Assembly (NCBI RefSeq): GCF_902506375.1 | Contig: NZ_LR733284.1 | Location: 1,205,147-1,269,146 of the forward strand | Length of the DNA stretch: 64,000 nt | Direction: 5' to 3' | DNA from: Microbacterium sp. 8M | GTDB lineage: Bacteria > Actinomycetota > Actinomycetes > Actinomycetales > Microbacteriaceae | Part shown: piece after piece, positions 39,578 through 47,432 of the stretch | Layout of the letters: each line of letters begins with the position of its first letter | How positions within the stretch are numbered: the stretch's first letter is position 1 | Program-made: the position numbers and the translations under genes | The notes under the pieces: model-generated | Seen by the model: only the letters and a program-made list of their open reading frames with translations | Told to the model about the DNA's origin: nothing | Database searches by the model: none

Positions 39578-39829
39578 GCCTGGACGTCCCCTGTACGGCG
39601 GTCGTCGGATCCGCGGAAAATCAGCGTTCAGCGGATCTCCGGGCCGATGTGACGGGTCCGCGACTTCCCGGTAGCGTCGATAGCGCCCGTCGTCCCCGAC
39701 CCGTCGACGGAGCCCGCCGCGCTCGCCTCATCGGCCCGTCGCCGCCGTGGGCAGACGTGTGTCCGCACCTGACGGACCGACCAGACGACGACGGACCGGC
39801 GCGAGCGCGCAGAGGCCGGAGGACAGACC

Positions 39830-40639
39830 TTGCCTGAGACCACGATCGAGCCCACGAGCACGCCGCGCACCACCACGGCGAGCCGCACCTCGGAGCGTTC
39901 CCGCTCGGCGGCGTTCGTGCGCCCGGTGCGCGCCGTCGCCACCCTGGGCGCGGTCGGTGCGCTGGTGGCCGCCATCGCGCTTCCGGCCTTCGCGTCGGCC
40001 GCCGGGCCCGCCGACGCCGGTCCCGTGACCACCGAGCAGCTGGCCGCGGACAACGCGCAGTCGATCGTGGTCGCCTCCGAGGCGACGCAGGCGCCGAGCG
40101 CGCGCGAGCAGTTCACCGCCACCACCCCCGACGAGATCGAGAAGCAGAAGGCCGAGGCAGCCGCCGCTGCACGTGCCGCCGCCGCCGCGACGACGGTCTC
40201 CTCCCGCCCGTCGATCGCGGGCCTGGCGCTGGTCGCGCCCGGGTCGGGCGCCGTGCGCTACCCCCTGACGAGCTTCACCCCCGGCGAAGGACCCGGATCC
40301 GGCCGCGGCCACGAGGGCTGGGACATGATCGCGCCCGAGGGGACGCCGATCTACGCCGCCGCGGCGGGAACGGTGACCGCATCGGCCGAGAGCATCGGCG
40401 GCTACGGCGTCTCGATCATGATCATGAGCGACCTCAACGGCACCATGGTGGAGACCCGGTACGCGCACATGGTCTACGGCAGCCGCATGGTGGAGGCCGG
40501 CGATCAGGTGCAGGCCGGACAGCTGATCGGCCTGGTCGGCAACACCGGCAACTCCTACGGGTCCCACCTCCATTTCGAGGTGCGCATCGGCGGGTCGGTC
40601 CTGGACCCCGAGCCCTGGCTCGCGGCGAACGCCGGCTGA
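39830..40639 (+). CDS. Secreted M23-family peptidoglycan endopeptidase-like protein (copy 1)
   Basis: This 269-residue protein has a membrane/signal helix (about 36-60), a conserved stem (NAQSIVVASEATQAPS), and a LytM-type M23 domain (about 130-269). Zinc and catalytic residues are complete: GHEGWD, YAHM and HLHFEV. It likely cuts peptide cross-bridges in the cell wall. The TTG start at 39830 is supported by GGAGGA 6 bases upstream. The next gene is a paralogue sharing the same stem, so they arose by tandem duplication. Confidence 0.85.
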   Translation: MPETTIEPTSTPRTTTASRTSERSRSAAFVRPVRAVATLGAVGALVAAIALPAFASAAGPADAGPVTTEQLAADNAQSIVVASEATQAPSAREQFTATTPDEIEKQKAEAAAAARAAAAATTVSSRPSIAGLALVAPGSGAVRYPLTSFTPGEGPGSGRGHEGWDMIAPEGTPIYAAAAGTVTASAESIGGYGVSIMIMSDLNGTMVETRYAHMVYGSRMVEAGDQVQAGQLIGLVGNTGNSYGSHLHFEVRIGGSVLDPEPWLAANAG

Positions 40640-40678
40640 TCGCGGCGCACCGGACGATCTCCGGCACGCGGCGGAAGG

Positions 40679-40706
40679 GCTTCCGGATGAACACCCGGAA
40701 GCTTTT
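40679..40706 (+). terminator. Intrinsic terminator with U-tract after M23 copy 1
   Basis: GCTTCCGG, an 8-base loop, CCGGAAGC, then TTTT. This is one of the few hairpins here followed by a T run. Confidence 0.85.
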
Positions 40707-40901
40707 CTGTGAATCCAGGGGTGACAGGATCATCACGATCGGGTAACGTCGGGGAGGTCGTCGGCGAGAAGCCCGCCGACGATCGCCGCGGCGGAAGCCT
40801 CCCGGTTCGTCACCGTCACGGTTACCCTGAGCACGATGCAGGACGTCGTGCGCGAAAGCGGACGAGCCGGCGCACGGCGCCGAGGCCTGGAGGAAAGCCC
40901 T

Positions 40902-41741
40902 GTGGCTGGAGAACTGGAACACACCTCGAAGTCCGACCTGACGCGCTCGACCCGGAGCACGACGTCGGCATCCGTCGCCCGATCCGTGGTGCGACCCATC
41001 CGCACGGTGGCCATCCTCGCCGCCGTGGGTGCGCTGGTCACGGCGATCGCTCTGCCTGCGCTGGTCACGGGCACGCCCGCCTCGGCCGGTGCGTCGCCGG
41101 CGACGGCGCAGCAGCTCGCCGCTCACAACGCGCAGTCGATCGTCGTCGCCTCGGAGGCCACGCAGGCGCCCAGCACCCGTGAGCAGTTCACCGCGACCAC
41201 GCCCGACGAGATCGCCCAGAAGAAGGCGGCCGAGGAGGCGAAGGCCCTCGAGGCCGCGAAGGCAGCGGCACTCGCCTCGGCCTCGGCGATGACCGCCTCG
41301 GTCCGCAGCAGCATGCCGTCCATCGCGCAGCCCGGACAGGTCATCTATCCGATGGTGGCCGGCAGCTACACCCTCAGCGACGGCTTCGGCGCCGCCCGCA
41401 GCGGCCGCAGCCACATGGGACAGGACTTTGCCGCTCCGGTCGGCACCCCGATCTACGCGATCGCCGACGGCTGCGTCACCATCTCCCAGGGCGGCTACGG
41501 CGGCTACGGCGAGACGATCGAGATCTCCCACCCGGCCCTGAGCGCCTCCGGAGCGCTCTCCACGCTCTACGGCCACATGAGCTACCGAGCGGTCTCCGCA
41601 GGCCAGTGCGTCACGGCAGGGCAGTACCTCGGCGACGTGGGCGCCACCGGCTGGGTGTCCGGATCCTGCCTGCACTTCGAGGTGCTCATCAACAACACCG
41701 AGATCGACCCCCTCGCGTGGCTCGAGGCGAACGTCCTCTGA
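40902..41741 (+). CDS. Secreted M23-family protein with altered HxH motif (copy 2)
   Basis: This 279-residue paralogue of the preceding gene has membrane helix, stem NAQSIVVASEATQAPS and M23 domain in the same order. The zinc motif SHMGQD and YGHM are present. The final HLHFEV motif reads CLHFEV, so the catalytic His before the last zinc ligand is Cys. Activity may be lost or changed. GTG at 40902 is favoured by GGAGG and by alignment with copy 1. An ATG at 40836 with TACCCT (40823-40828) 7 bases upstream could instead give a leaderless longer form. Confidence 0.82.
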   Translation: MAGELEHTSKSDLTRSTRSTTSASVARSVVRPIRTVAILAAVGALVTAIALPALVTGTPASAGASPATAQQLAAHNAQSIVVASEATQAPSTREQFTATTPDEIAQKKAAEEAKALEAAKAAALASASAMTASVRSSMPSIAQPGQVIYPMVAGSYTLSDGFGAARSGRSHMGQDFAAPVGTPIYAIADGCVTISQGGYGGYGETIEISHPALSASGALSTLYGHMSYRAVSAGQCVTAGQYLGDVGATGWVSGSCLHFEVLINNTEIDPLAWLEANVL

Positions 41742-41833
41742 CCCGACACGGGCGGTGTTCACCGGAAGTTCTCCGTGTCGTCGCGCTCGCATGGGTTAGC
41801 CTGATCCCGTCGTCGCAAGGGCGGAGGAACACG

Positions 41834-41947
41834 ATGGGACGAATACCGGCCATCCGAACCACGGATGCACTCGGTCGCCTCGTCCTTCGGCATTGCCCGC
41901 TGGATCTGCACGGAGTTCCCGTGCGCTCACGGCGCTGTCTCTCGTAG
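41834..41947 (+). CDS. Possible 37-residue leader peptide or small gene
   Basis: The ORF begins ATGGGACGA, has GCGGAGGAAC as ribosome site, and lies downstream of a TAGCCT -10-like hexamer near 41797. The product is small and basic (ends PVRSRRCLS), with no family known to me. Its last codons form the left arm of a perfect hairpin (41931-41955). Translation could thus affect that hairpin and the HNH gene 80 bases on. It may alternatively be a small RNA. Confidence 0.4.
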   Translation: MGRIPAIRTTDALGRLVLRHCPLDLHGVPVRSRRCLS

Positions 41948-41955
41948 ACAGCGCC
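41931..41955 (+). terminator. Hairpin overlapping the small ORF stop
   Basis: GGCGCTGTCT, CTCGT, AGACAGCGCC is a perfect 10-base stem followed by a T-rich stretch (GTTCTCATTT). The stop codon of the small ORF is at the loop edge. A second perfect hairpin (GCCCGGGA/TCCCGGGC) follows at 41998-42018, before the HNH gene. Confidence 0.6.
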
Positions 41956-42036
41956 GTTCTCATTTCCAGCGGACCCTCCGCCTGCGCACGGTCGAGAGCC
42001 CGGGAAGCCATCCCGGGCGGATCGAAGGGATGCAGG

Positions 42037-42534
42037 ATGCGCACACTGGTGCTCAACGCAGGGTATGAACCGCTCGCGGTCGTGTCGTTCCGACGCGCTC
42101 TCGTGCTGGTGATGAACAAGAAGGCGTCTGTCGTCGAATGCGTCGACGATGATCCCGTCTGGGCGGCTAGCGGACGCTTCGACCGGCCCGCCGTGATCGT
42201 GCTCAGCCGCTATGTGCGGATGCCCAGGGCGCGGCACGCCCCCGTGACGCGACGCGGGGTGCTGCGGCGTGACGGAAACCGCTGCGGCTACTGCGGAAAG
42301 GCGGCATCCACGATCGACCACGTGCTGCCGCGCTCACGTGGAGGCAAGAACTCCTGGGAGAACCTCGTCGCCTGCTGCCTGCGCTGCAACAACGTGAAGA
42401 GCGATCGCACGCCGCAGGAGATGGGGTGGGAGCTGCGTCTGACGCCCGGCCCGCCGCGGGGCACCGGGTGGACCGTGCGCGGATCCGAGCGCAGCGACCC
42501 GAGCTGGGAGCCCTATCTGGCGATGGCGGCGTAA
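42037..42534 (+). CDS. HNH endonuclease
   Basis: This 165-residue McrA-like nuclease has a C-terminal HNH/zinc fold: CGYCGKAASTIDHVLPRSRGG, then NLVACCLRCNNVKSDR. It has four zinc cysteines and the DH..N..N catalytic set. The N-terminal 70 residues (RTLVLNAGYEPLAVVSFRRA) are the usual lead-in of this stand-alone actinobacterial group. It is not obviously part of a restriction system. GAAGGGA precedes the ATG. Two hairpins lie in its leader. Confidence 0.9.
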   Translation: MRTLVLNAGYEPLAVVSFRRALVLVMNKKASVVECVDDDPVWAASGRFDRPAVIVLSRYVRMPRARHAPVTRRGVLRRDGNRCGYCGKAASTIDHVLPRSRGGKNSWENLVACCLRCNNVKSDRTPQEMGWELRLTPGPPRGTGWTVRGSERSDPSWEPYLAMAA

Positions 42535-42566
42535 GGCCTCACGGCCGATCGATAGACTGGCACTGC

Positions 42567-42640
42567 GCCTTCGTAGCTCAGCTGGATAGAGCAGCCCTCT
42601 CCTAAAGGGCAGGTCGCAGGTTCGAATCCTGTCGAGGGCA
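42567..42640 (+). tRNA. tRNA-Arg (anticodon CCT)
   Basis: The 74-base cloverleaf has acceptor GCCTTCG/CGAGGGC with one T-G wobble, anticodon stem GCCCT/AGGGC with loop CTCCTAA (anticodon CCT, reads AGG), T-arm GCAGGTTCGAATCCTGT, and discriminator A. TAGACT 14 bases upstream is its -10. Confidence 0.95.
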
Positions 42641-42720
42641 CGAGCAGAGGCTCCGCGCGTCGCGAATGCGACGTGTGGAGAAGCGCCTGGGGACGTGGGG
42701 GCGCGCAAAACGACCTCGAA

Positions 42721-42745
42721 GGGATCCGATCAAGGATCGGATCCC
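42721..42745. terminator. Hairpin downstream of tRNA-Arg
   Basis: GGGATCCGATC, AAG, GATCGGATCCC is a perfect 11-base stem with a 3-base loop, 80 bases past the tRNA. It is likely the tRNA transcript end. Confidence 0.6.
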
Positions 42746-42787
42746 GAACCAGGCCCGTCGACAACGACGCAAAGACCGGACAACGGA

Positions 42788-42815
42788 AAGGGACCACTCT
42801 GAGGAGCGGTCCCTT
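42788..42815. terminator. Hairpin between tRNA-Arg and lsr2
   Basis: AAGGGACC pairs with GGTCCCTT, with an inner CTC/GAG step, just after the lsr2 stop. It probably ends the lsr2 transcript. Confidence 0.7.
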
Positions 42816-42831
42816 CCTGTGTGGGTCGGAT

Positions 42832-43176
42832 TCAGTGCGCGGCGCGGTAGGCCTCGATCACGTCGGCGGGGATGCGGCCGCGCTCGGAGAGCTTGTAGCC
42901 GTTCTCGCCGGCCCAGGCGCGGATCGCGGCGGTCTCCGGGTTGCGGTTCGGGCGCTTGGACGCCGCGGCCGGACGCGCGTTCCCCGCGCGCTGGGTGCGC
43001 CTCCCGGCGGAGATGTACGGTGCGAGCGCCTCGCGCAGTTCCGCCGCGTGCGCGCTGGTCAGGTCGATCTCATATGCGGAGCCGTCGAGCGAGAAATGCA
43101 CGGTCTCGCCTTCTCCGACCTCGAGAATGGAACCGTCGATGTCGTCGACGAGCTGATGAACGATTTTGCGTGCCAT
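42832..43176 (-). CDS. lsr2: Nucleoid-associated protein Lsr2
   Basis: This 114-residue xenogeneic silencer binds AT-rich DNA. The N-terminal dimerisation domain is [15 protein letters not shown] and [20 protein letters not shown]. The linker is basic. The C-terminal DNA-binding domain carries the minor-groove motif RGRIP inside [16 protein letters not shown]. The ATG at 43176 is preferred because TAGGTT (minus strand, 43184-43189) lies 7 bases upstream, giving a leaderless message. An ATG two codons earlier is less fitting. Confidence 0.94.
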   Translation of the reverse strand: MARKIVHQLVDDIDGSILEVGEGETVHFSLDGSAYEIDLTSAHAAELREALAPYISAGRRTQRAGNARPAAASKRPNRNPETAAIRAWAGENGYKLSERGRIPADVIEAYRAAH

Positions 43177-43230
43177 GGCCATAAACCTACGTGCAGGAAA
43201 TGCGCCTGGCAATCATTCGAATGCGGAATG

Positions 43231-43557
43231 TCAGGAATGGCCCTGATCGACGAGTTTCAACCCGACAATGCAGGCGACCAATCCGAGGATGAGCAGGATC
43301 CGGATCCAGGACACATCGGAATCGCCGGTGACCATGGCCCAGACGACGGTGAGCGCCGCCCCGATTCCCACCCAGACGGCGTAGGCGGTCGCCGTCGGGA
43401 TGTCGCGCATCGCCCAACCCAGACCGAACATCGACGCGGCGAGCCCTACGACGAACACCACGCTGGGCCAGAGCCGGGTGAAGCCTTCGGACTTGCCGAG
43501 CGCGGTCGCCCAGACGGCTTCGCACATTCCGGAGATGATGAGCACGATCCACGCCAT
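43231..43557 (-). CDS. SMR-family guanidinium exporter (Gdx/SugE type)
   Basis: This 108-residue four-helix antiporter subunit has the essential glutamate at residue 13 (SGMCEAVWATALGKSEGFTR). The Gdx/SugE-specific look includes TRLWPSVVFV and AMRDIPTATAYAVWVGIGA, rather than the broad drug-export Qac type. A guanidine-III riboswitch in its leader makes guanidinium/H+ exchange the probable function. AGGAGG lies 6 bases before the ATG, directly after the aptamer. Confidence 0.92.
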   Translation of the reverse strand: MAWIVLIISGMCEAVWATALGKSEGFTRLWPSVVFVVGLAASMFGLGWAMRDIPTATAYAVWVGIGAALTVVWAMVTGDSDVSWIRILLILGLVACIVGLKLVDQGHS

Positions 43558-43571
43558 GGCGGGCCTCCTGA

Positions 43572-43615
43572 GAGCCAGTCTTTTCGCTGTCCGGGTACTG
43601 GCCCGCCTCGTCCGG
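43572..43615 (-). promoter_or_regulatory. Guanidine-III (ykkC-III) riboswitch
   Basis: Read on the minus strand, CCGGACGAGG is followed by GGGCCAGT, ACCCGG, CAGCGAAAAGAC and TGGCTC. This order matches the class III guanidine aptamer: a conserved CCGGACGAGG start, ACCCGG, CAG, an A-rich AAGAC, and a closing helix (here GCCAGT with ACTGGC) that sets up the pseudoknot. TATCCT (43638-43643) is a fitting -10. The ribosome site follows the aptamer within 3 bases, so ligand control of translation is likely. Confidence 0.9.
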
Positions 43616-43710
43616 GTGCGCGAGCGCGCTGCGTCCGAGGATACCGCGCCCACCTGGGCAGGAGCAGGGCAGAGCCGCTCCCCGGCGCACCCGCGATCAG
43701 GGCATGAGGA

Positions 43711-44565
43711 TCAGGGGATGAGCCCGTCGCGTCGCGCCCGCGCCACGGCTGCGTGCCGGGTCGGCGCGTCGAGCTTCGCCATCGCGGTGCCGAGGTACGC
43801 CTTCACCGTGGATTCGCGCAAGCCCAGCTCCTCCGCGACCTGCGCGTTGGTCAGCCCGAGGGCGGCGCACGAGAGCACGTCGATCTCGCGGGGGGACAGG
43901 TGCACGTCCGAGGCACTCGGCAGCGGCGCCGGCGAGGAGAGCGCCACCAGCCGGCGCTCGATGTCGCCGAGACGTGCCCGGACGGCCTGATCCTCCACGA
44001 GGGCGGCCACCGAGCGCAGCTCGGCGAAGCTCTCCCGCAGCTCTTCGCGGTGCGCGGGGCTCAGCGACGGGGAAGGGGACGGGGGGACCGCCGCACGCAG
44101 ACGCCGCTCCACCTCCTCGCGGATGCGCAGCTCACTGGCGAGCTCCTCGGCGATCTGCATGGCGGGTGCCGTGGCGACGCCGCCCACGGGCGGCCCGTCC
44201 CACGCGCCCGCGTACAGCACGCCGCGCGGGCGGCCCGCCACGATCACCGGGATCGCCAGCAGGGTGCGCAGGCCCTCACCGAGCACGAACCCGTCGTAGT
44301 CGTGCGTGATCTGCCGCGATGCGCCGTAGTCGTGCGTCATGCGCGGACGCAGCTCGGTCATCGCACGCCCGCCGAGCCCGCGCTGCGGCTGCACGCAGAG
44401 CCCCTCCAGGCTGCGCGTGCGCGAGCCGATGATCGACGTGACAGGCACTTCGCCGCGCGACAGCAACCCGCCGAACGCGACCGGGAAGCGGGTGCGGCGG
44501 ACGAGTTCGCGCACGGCCTGCGCGACGAGGTCCGCATCCGATCCGACTGCCTCGAAGGTGTTCAC
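43711..44565 (-). CDS. GAF-LuxR transcriptional regulator
   Basis: This 284-residue protein has a GAF-like sensor domain (about 10-150, GLRTLLAIPVIVAGRPRGVLYAGA), a helical linker, and a C-terminal LuxR/FixJ helix-turn-helix (LSPREIDVLSCAALGLTNAQVAEELGLRESTVKAYLGT). It is divergent from the DUF485-actP pair, whose expression it probably controls. Related regulators govern acetate permease genes in corynebacteria-type genomes (RamB/GlxR aside). The ligand is unknown. Confidence 0.87.
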   Translation of the reverse strand: MNTFEAVGSDADLVAQAVRELVRRTRFPVAFGGLLSRGEVPVTSIIGSRTRSLEGLCVQPQRGLGGRAMTELRPRMTHDYGASRQITHDYDGFVLGEGLRTLLAIPVIVAGRPRGVLYAGAWDGPPVGGVATAPAMQIAEELASELRIREEVERRLRAAVPPSPSPSLSPAHREELRESFAELRSVAALVEDQAVRARLGDIERRLVALSSPAPLPSASDVHLSPREIDVLSCAALGLTNAQVAEELGLRESTVKAYLGTAMAKLDAPTRHAAVARARRDGLIP

Positions 44566-44681
44566 CGGTTACCAACTTCCGGGGGTGACGTCCGCGTCCC
44601 CGCCTTTCGTAGCGTCGACGGTATCACCTCGGCGTGCATCGGTGCGCGCCCGGGGAAACCGATATGAGGCAAGGAGGCCCC

Positions 44682-45029
44682 GTGTCCGAGTCCACTGACG
44701 CGCGCAGCGCGCACGCGATCGACTATGTGCAGGTGCAGGAATCCCCGCCGTTCCGGCGGCTGCGCAAGGACCATCGATCGTTCGTGTTCCCGCTCGCCGC
44801 CCTCTTCCTGGTGTGGTATTTCGTCTACGTCCTTCTCGCCGCATTCGCACCGGCCTTCATGGCACAGCGCGTATGGGGCGATATCACGGTGGGACTGCTC
44901 TTCGGTCTCGGTCAGTTCGTCACCACCTTCGCGATCACGATGGGCTATGTCGCATTCGCGAACCGACGATTGGATCCGCAGTCCGCGAGCATTCGGGAGA
45001 CGCTGGAGAAGTCGGAGGCGGGCGCATGA
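44682..45029 (+). CDS. DUF485 membrane protein
   Basis: This 115-residue protein has two membrane helices (about 35-58 and 68-92), with FPLAALFLVWYFVYVLLAAF and FGLGQFVTTFAITMGYVA. The family is almost always encoded just before ActP-type acetate symporters and may assist them. The GTG start is chosen from AAGGAGG 8 bases upstream. The stop overlaps the symporter start (ATGA). Confidence 0.9.
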   Translation: MSESTDARSAHAIDYVQVQESPPFRRLRKDHRSFVFPLAALFLVWYFVYVLLAAFAPAFMAQRVWGDITVGLLFGLGQFVTTFAITMGYVAFANRRLDPQSASIRETLEKSEAGA

Positions 45030-46654
45030 GCGTGCATTCCGCCGCCGGGGCCACGCTCGAGCAGAGCAACCCCGTGCTGAACATCTCGGTGTTCCTCGCG
45101 TTCGTCGCGGTGACGCTGTTCATCGTGATCCGAGCGAGTCGCAACAACAAGACGGCCGCCGACTACTACGCGGCCGGACGCAGCTTCTCCGGACCGCAGA
45201 ACGGATTCGCGATCGCGGGCGACTATCTGTCGGCGGCGTCGTTCCTCGGCATCTGCGGCGCGATCGCGGTGAACGGCTACGACGGCTTCCTGTACTCGAT
45301 CGGATTCCTCGTGGCCTGGCTGGTGGCGCTGCTGCTGGTGGCCGAGCTTATGCGCAACACCGGGAAGTTCACGATGGCCGATGTATTGTCGTTCCGGCTC
45401 GCGCAGCGTCCGGTGCGGATGGCCGCGGCGCTGACGACGCTCGCGGTGTGCTTCTTCTACCTGCTGGCGCAGATGGCGGGCGCGGGCGGTCTGGTGTCGC
45501 TCCTGCTGGGCATCAGCGACAAGCTGGGGCAGTCGCTCATCATCGCCGTCGTCGGCGTGCTCATGATCGTGTACGTGCTCATCGGCGGGATGAAGGGCAC
45601 GACCTGGGTTCAGATCGTCAAGGCGGGCCTGCTGATCGCAGGGGCGGTCGCGATGACGGTCTGGGTGCTGGCCCTCAACGGGTTCAGCCTGAACACGCTG
45701 CTGGAGAACGCCGTCGCCGCGTCGACCTCCGAGCCGAAGGATGCGATCCTCGGCCCCGGTCTGAAGTACGGCGCGAACCCGTGGGACTTCATCTCGCTCG
45801 CCCTCGCGCTGGTGCTGGGAACGGCCGGCCTGCCGCACGTGCTGATGCGGTTCTACACGGTGCCCACCGCGAAGGAGGCCCGTCGCTCGGTGGTCTGGGC
45901 GATCTGGCTGATCGGCATCTTCTACCTGCTCACGCTCGTGCTCGGCTATGGCGCCGGCGCACTGGTGGGGCCGGAGACGATCACGACGGCGCCCGGAGGG
46001 GTGAACTCGGCGGCGCCGCTGCTGGCACTGCATCTCGGCGGGCCCGTGCTGATGGGCTTCATCTCGGCGGTGGCGTTCGCGACGATCCTCGCGGTCGTGG
46101 CCGGACTCACGATCACCGCGGCCGCGTCGTTCGCGCACGACATCTACGCGAACGTGGTCAAGCGCGGCAGGCACGGTGACGGCCAGGCCGATCCGAACGG
46201 AGAGGTGCGCGTCGCACGCCGTACCGTGGTCGTCATCGGCGTGCTGGCGATCCTCGGCGGCATCGGGGCGCAGGGGCAGAACATCGCGTTCCTCGTCGCG
46301 CTCGCGTTCGCCGTCGCGGCTTCCGCCAACCTGCCGACGATCCTCTACTCACTGTTCTGGAAGCGCTTCACGACCCGCGGTGCCGTCTGGAGCATGTACG
46401 GCGGCCTGGCGGCGGCGGTCATCCTCATCGTGCTGTCACCGGTCTTCTCCGGGAAGCCGACGTCGTTCCTGCCCGGCGTGAACTTCGCGATCTGGCCCCT
46501 GGAGAATCCGGGGATCCTGTCGATCCCGCTCGGCTTCCTGCTGGGCTGGCTGGGGTCCGTGCTCGATCGCGGCACGGAGGACCGTCGCCTCGCCGCCGAG
46601 ATGGAGGTGCGCTCGCTGACCGGCTACGGCGCGGAGAAGGCGATCGAGCACTGA
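45026..46654 (+). CDS. actP: Cation/acetate symporter
   Basis: This 542-residue SSS-family transporter has about 13 helices. Family features are YYAAGRSFSGPQNGFAIAGDYLSAASFLG near residues 47-75, GLPHVLMRFYTVPTAKEARRS, and repeated Gly-rich helices. It takes up acetate or other short monocarboxylates with Na+ or H+. It is coupled to the DUF485 gene by ATGA. Confidence 0.92.
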   Translation: MSVHSAAGATLEQSNPVLNISVFLAFVAVTLFIVIRASRNNKTAADYYAAGRSFSGPQNGFAIAGDYLSAASFLGICGAIAVNGYDGFLYSIGFLVAWLVALLLVAELMRNTGKFTMADVLSFRLAQRPVRMAAALTTLAVCFFYLLAQMAGAGGLVSLLLGISDKLGQSLIIAVVGVLMIVYVLIGGMKGTTWVQIVKAGLLIAGAVAMTVWVLALNGFSLNTLLENAVAASTSEPKDAILGPGLKYGANPWDFISLALALVLGTAGLPHVLMRFYTVPTAKEARRSVVWAIWLIGIFYLLTLVLGYGAGALVGPETITTAPGGVNSAAPLLALHLGGPVLMGFISAVAFATILAVVAGLTITAAASFAHDIYANVVKRGRHGDGQADPNGEVRVARRTVVVIGVLAILGGIGAQGQNIAFLVALAFAVAASANLPTILYSLFWKRFTTRGAVWSMYGGLAAAVILIVLSPVFSGKPTSFLPGVNFAIWPLENPGILSIPLGFLLGWLGSVLDRGTEDRRLAAEMEVRSLTGYGAEKAIEH

Positions 46655-46674
46655 GCCGCGTCCGCCCCGGCGGC

Positions 46675-47232
46675 CTACACGCCGGGGCGGACGCCGTCGA
46701 CAGGAGGACGGTGCGCGGCCGCGTCGGCCTCCAGATCCAGCAGGTACCGCTTGCGCTCGGGATGCGCGCCGTACTGCCCGGGGGAGCCGTCGGCGCGCAC
46801 CACCCGGTGCACGGGCACGACGATCGAGAACGGCGTGGTGCGGCATGCGGTGCCCACCGCGCGCGCCGCCCCGGGACTCCCGGCGAGCGCCGCGACCTCG
46901 CCGTAGCTCGCGGTCTCGCCCCACGGGATCTCGCACACGGCCTGCAGGGCGGCGCGGGTGAACCCGTGCGCGAGGCGCCAGTCGAGGGCCACCTCCTGGT
47001 CGAATCGGATCGGCTCGCCGTCGAAGTAGGCGCGCAGCAGTGCATCGAGCTCGGCGCTCGCGCCGGGGTCGGGCTCGGGCAGCGCATGCAGCATCCGGGC
47101 GACGGCCTCGAGCGCCCACGGGGATTCGCGGTGCATCCCCTCCGGCAGGTCGAAGGCGACCAGGCCCTCGTCCGAGAAGACGAGGAGGGCATCTCCGAAC
47201 GGGGTGTCGGCGAAGTCGTAGCGGTAGCTCAT
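46675..47232 (-). CDS. O6-alkylguanine alkyltransferase homologue lacking the active cysteine
   Basis: This 185-residue protein has the Ogt/Ada fold: N-terminal RNase-H-like domain and C-terminal DNA-binding domain with EIPWGETASYGEVAALAGSPGAARAVGTAC. The universal PCHRV active site reads VVPVHRVVRADGSPG, so the methyl-accepting Cys is Val. Proteins with such a change (alkyltransferase-like, ATL) bind lesions and recruit nucleotide excision repair instead of reversing damage. The start at 47232 has GAGGATGGGG upstream. Confidence 0.82.
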   Translation of the reverse strand: MSYRYDFADTPFGDALLVFSDEGLVAFDLPEGMHRESPWALEAVARMLHALPEPDPGASAELDALLRAYFDGEPIRFDQEVALDWRLAHGFTRAALQAVCEIPWGETASYGEVAALAGSPGAARAVGTACRTTPFSIVVPVHRVVRADGSPGQYGAHPERKRYLLDLEADAAAHRPPVDGVRPGV

Positions 47233-47432
47233 GTCCCCATCCTCGGGCACGTCGCCGACAGGCGCGGCGGCGGAGACGCAAAGGGTGGGAACCGTCGGGA
47301 AAACGCCCGCTGTGGAGGAAGAAAGCGGAGGAATCCCGCAAAACCCAGCGGATCTGACGGTTCCACAGGGTCGGCCCGCCTAGTCTTTGTCGTGTGTGGC
47401 GACGTGATGGGAAGAGTGCGGAGGACAAGTCC

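Noticed and set aside
39578..39829. A c-di-AMP (ydaO) riboswitch before the M23 genes
   Set aside because: Such riboswitches precede wall hydrolases in some actinobacteria, but I could not find the conserved blocks in this leader or in the one at 40707-40901.
42037..42534. HNH nuclease as part of a defence island
   Set aside because: No methyltransferase, helicase or other defence gene is linked. The group is a common stand-alone chromosomal gene in actinobacteria.
42567..42640. tRNA-Arg as an attachment site for an integrated element
   Set aside because: No integrase and no repeated tRNA 3' end are visible downstream. lsr2 and core genes follow.
43711..44565. Frameshift between the LuxR regulator and the SMR gene
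   Set aside because: The two are separate genes with their own starts. The gap between them holds the riboswitch and promoter.
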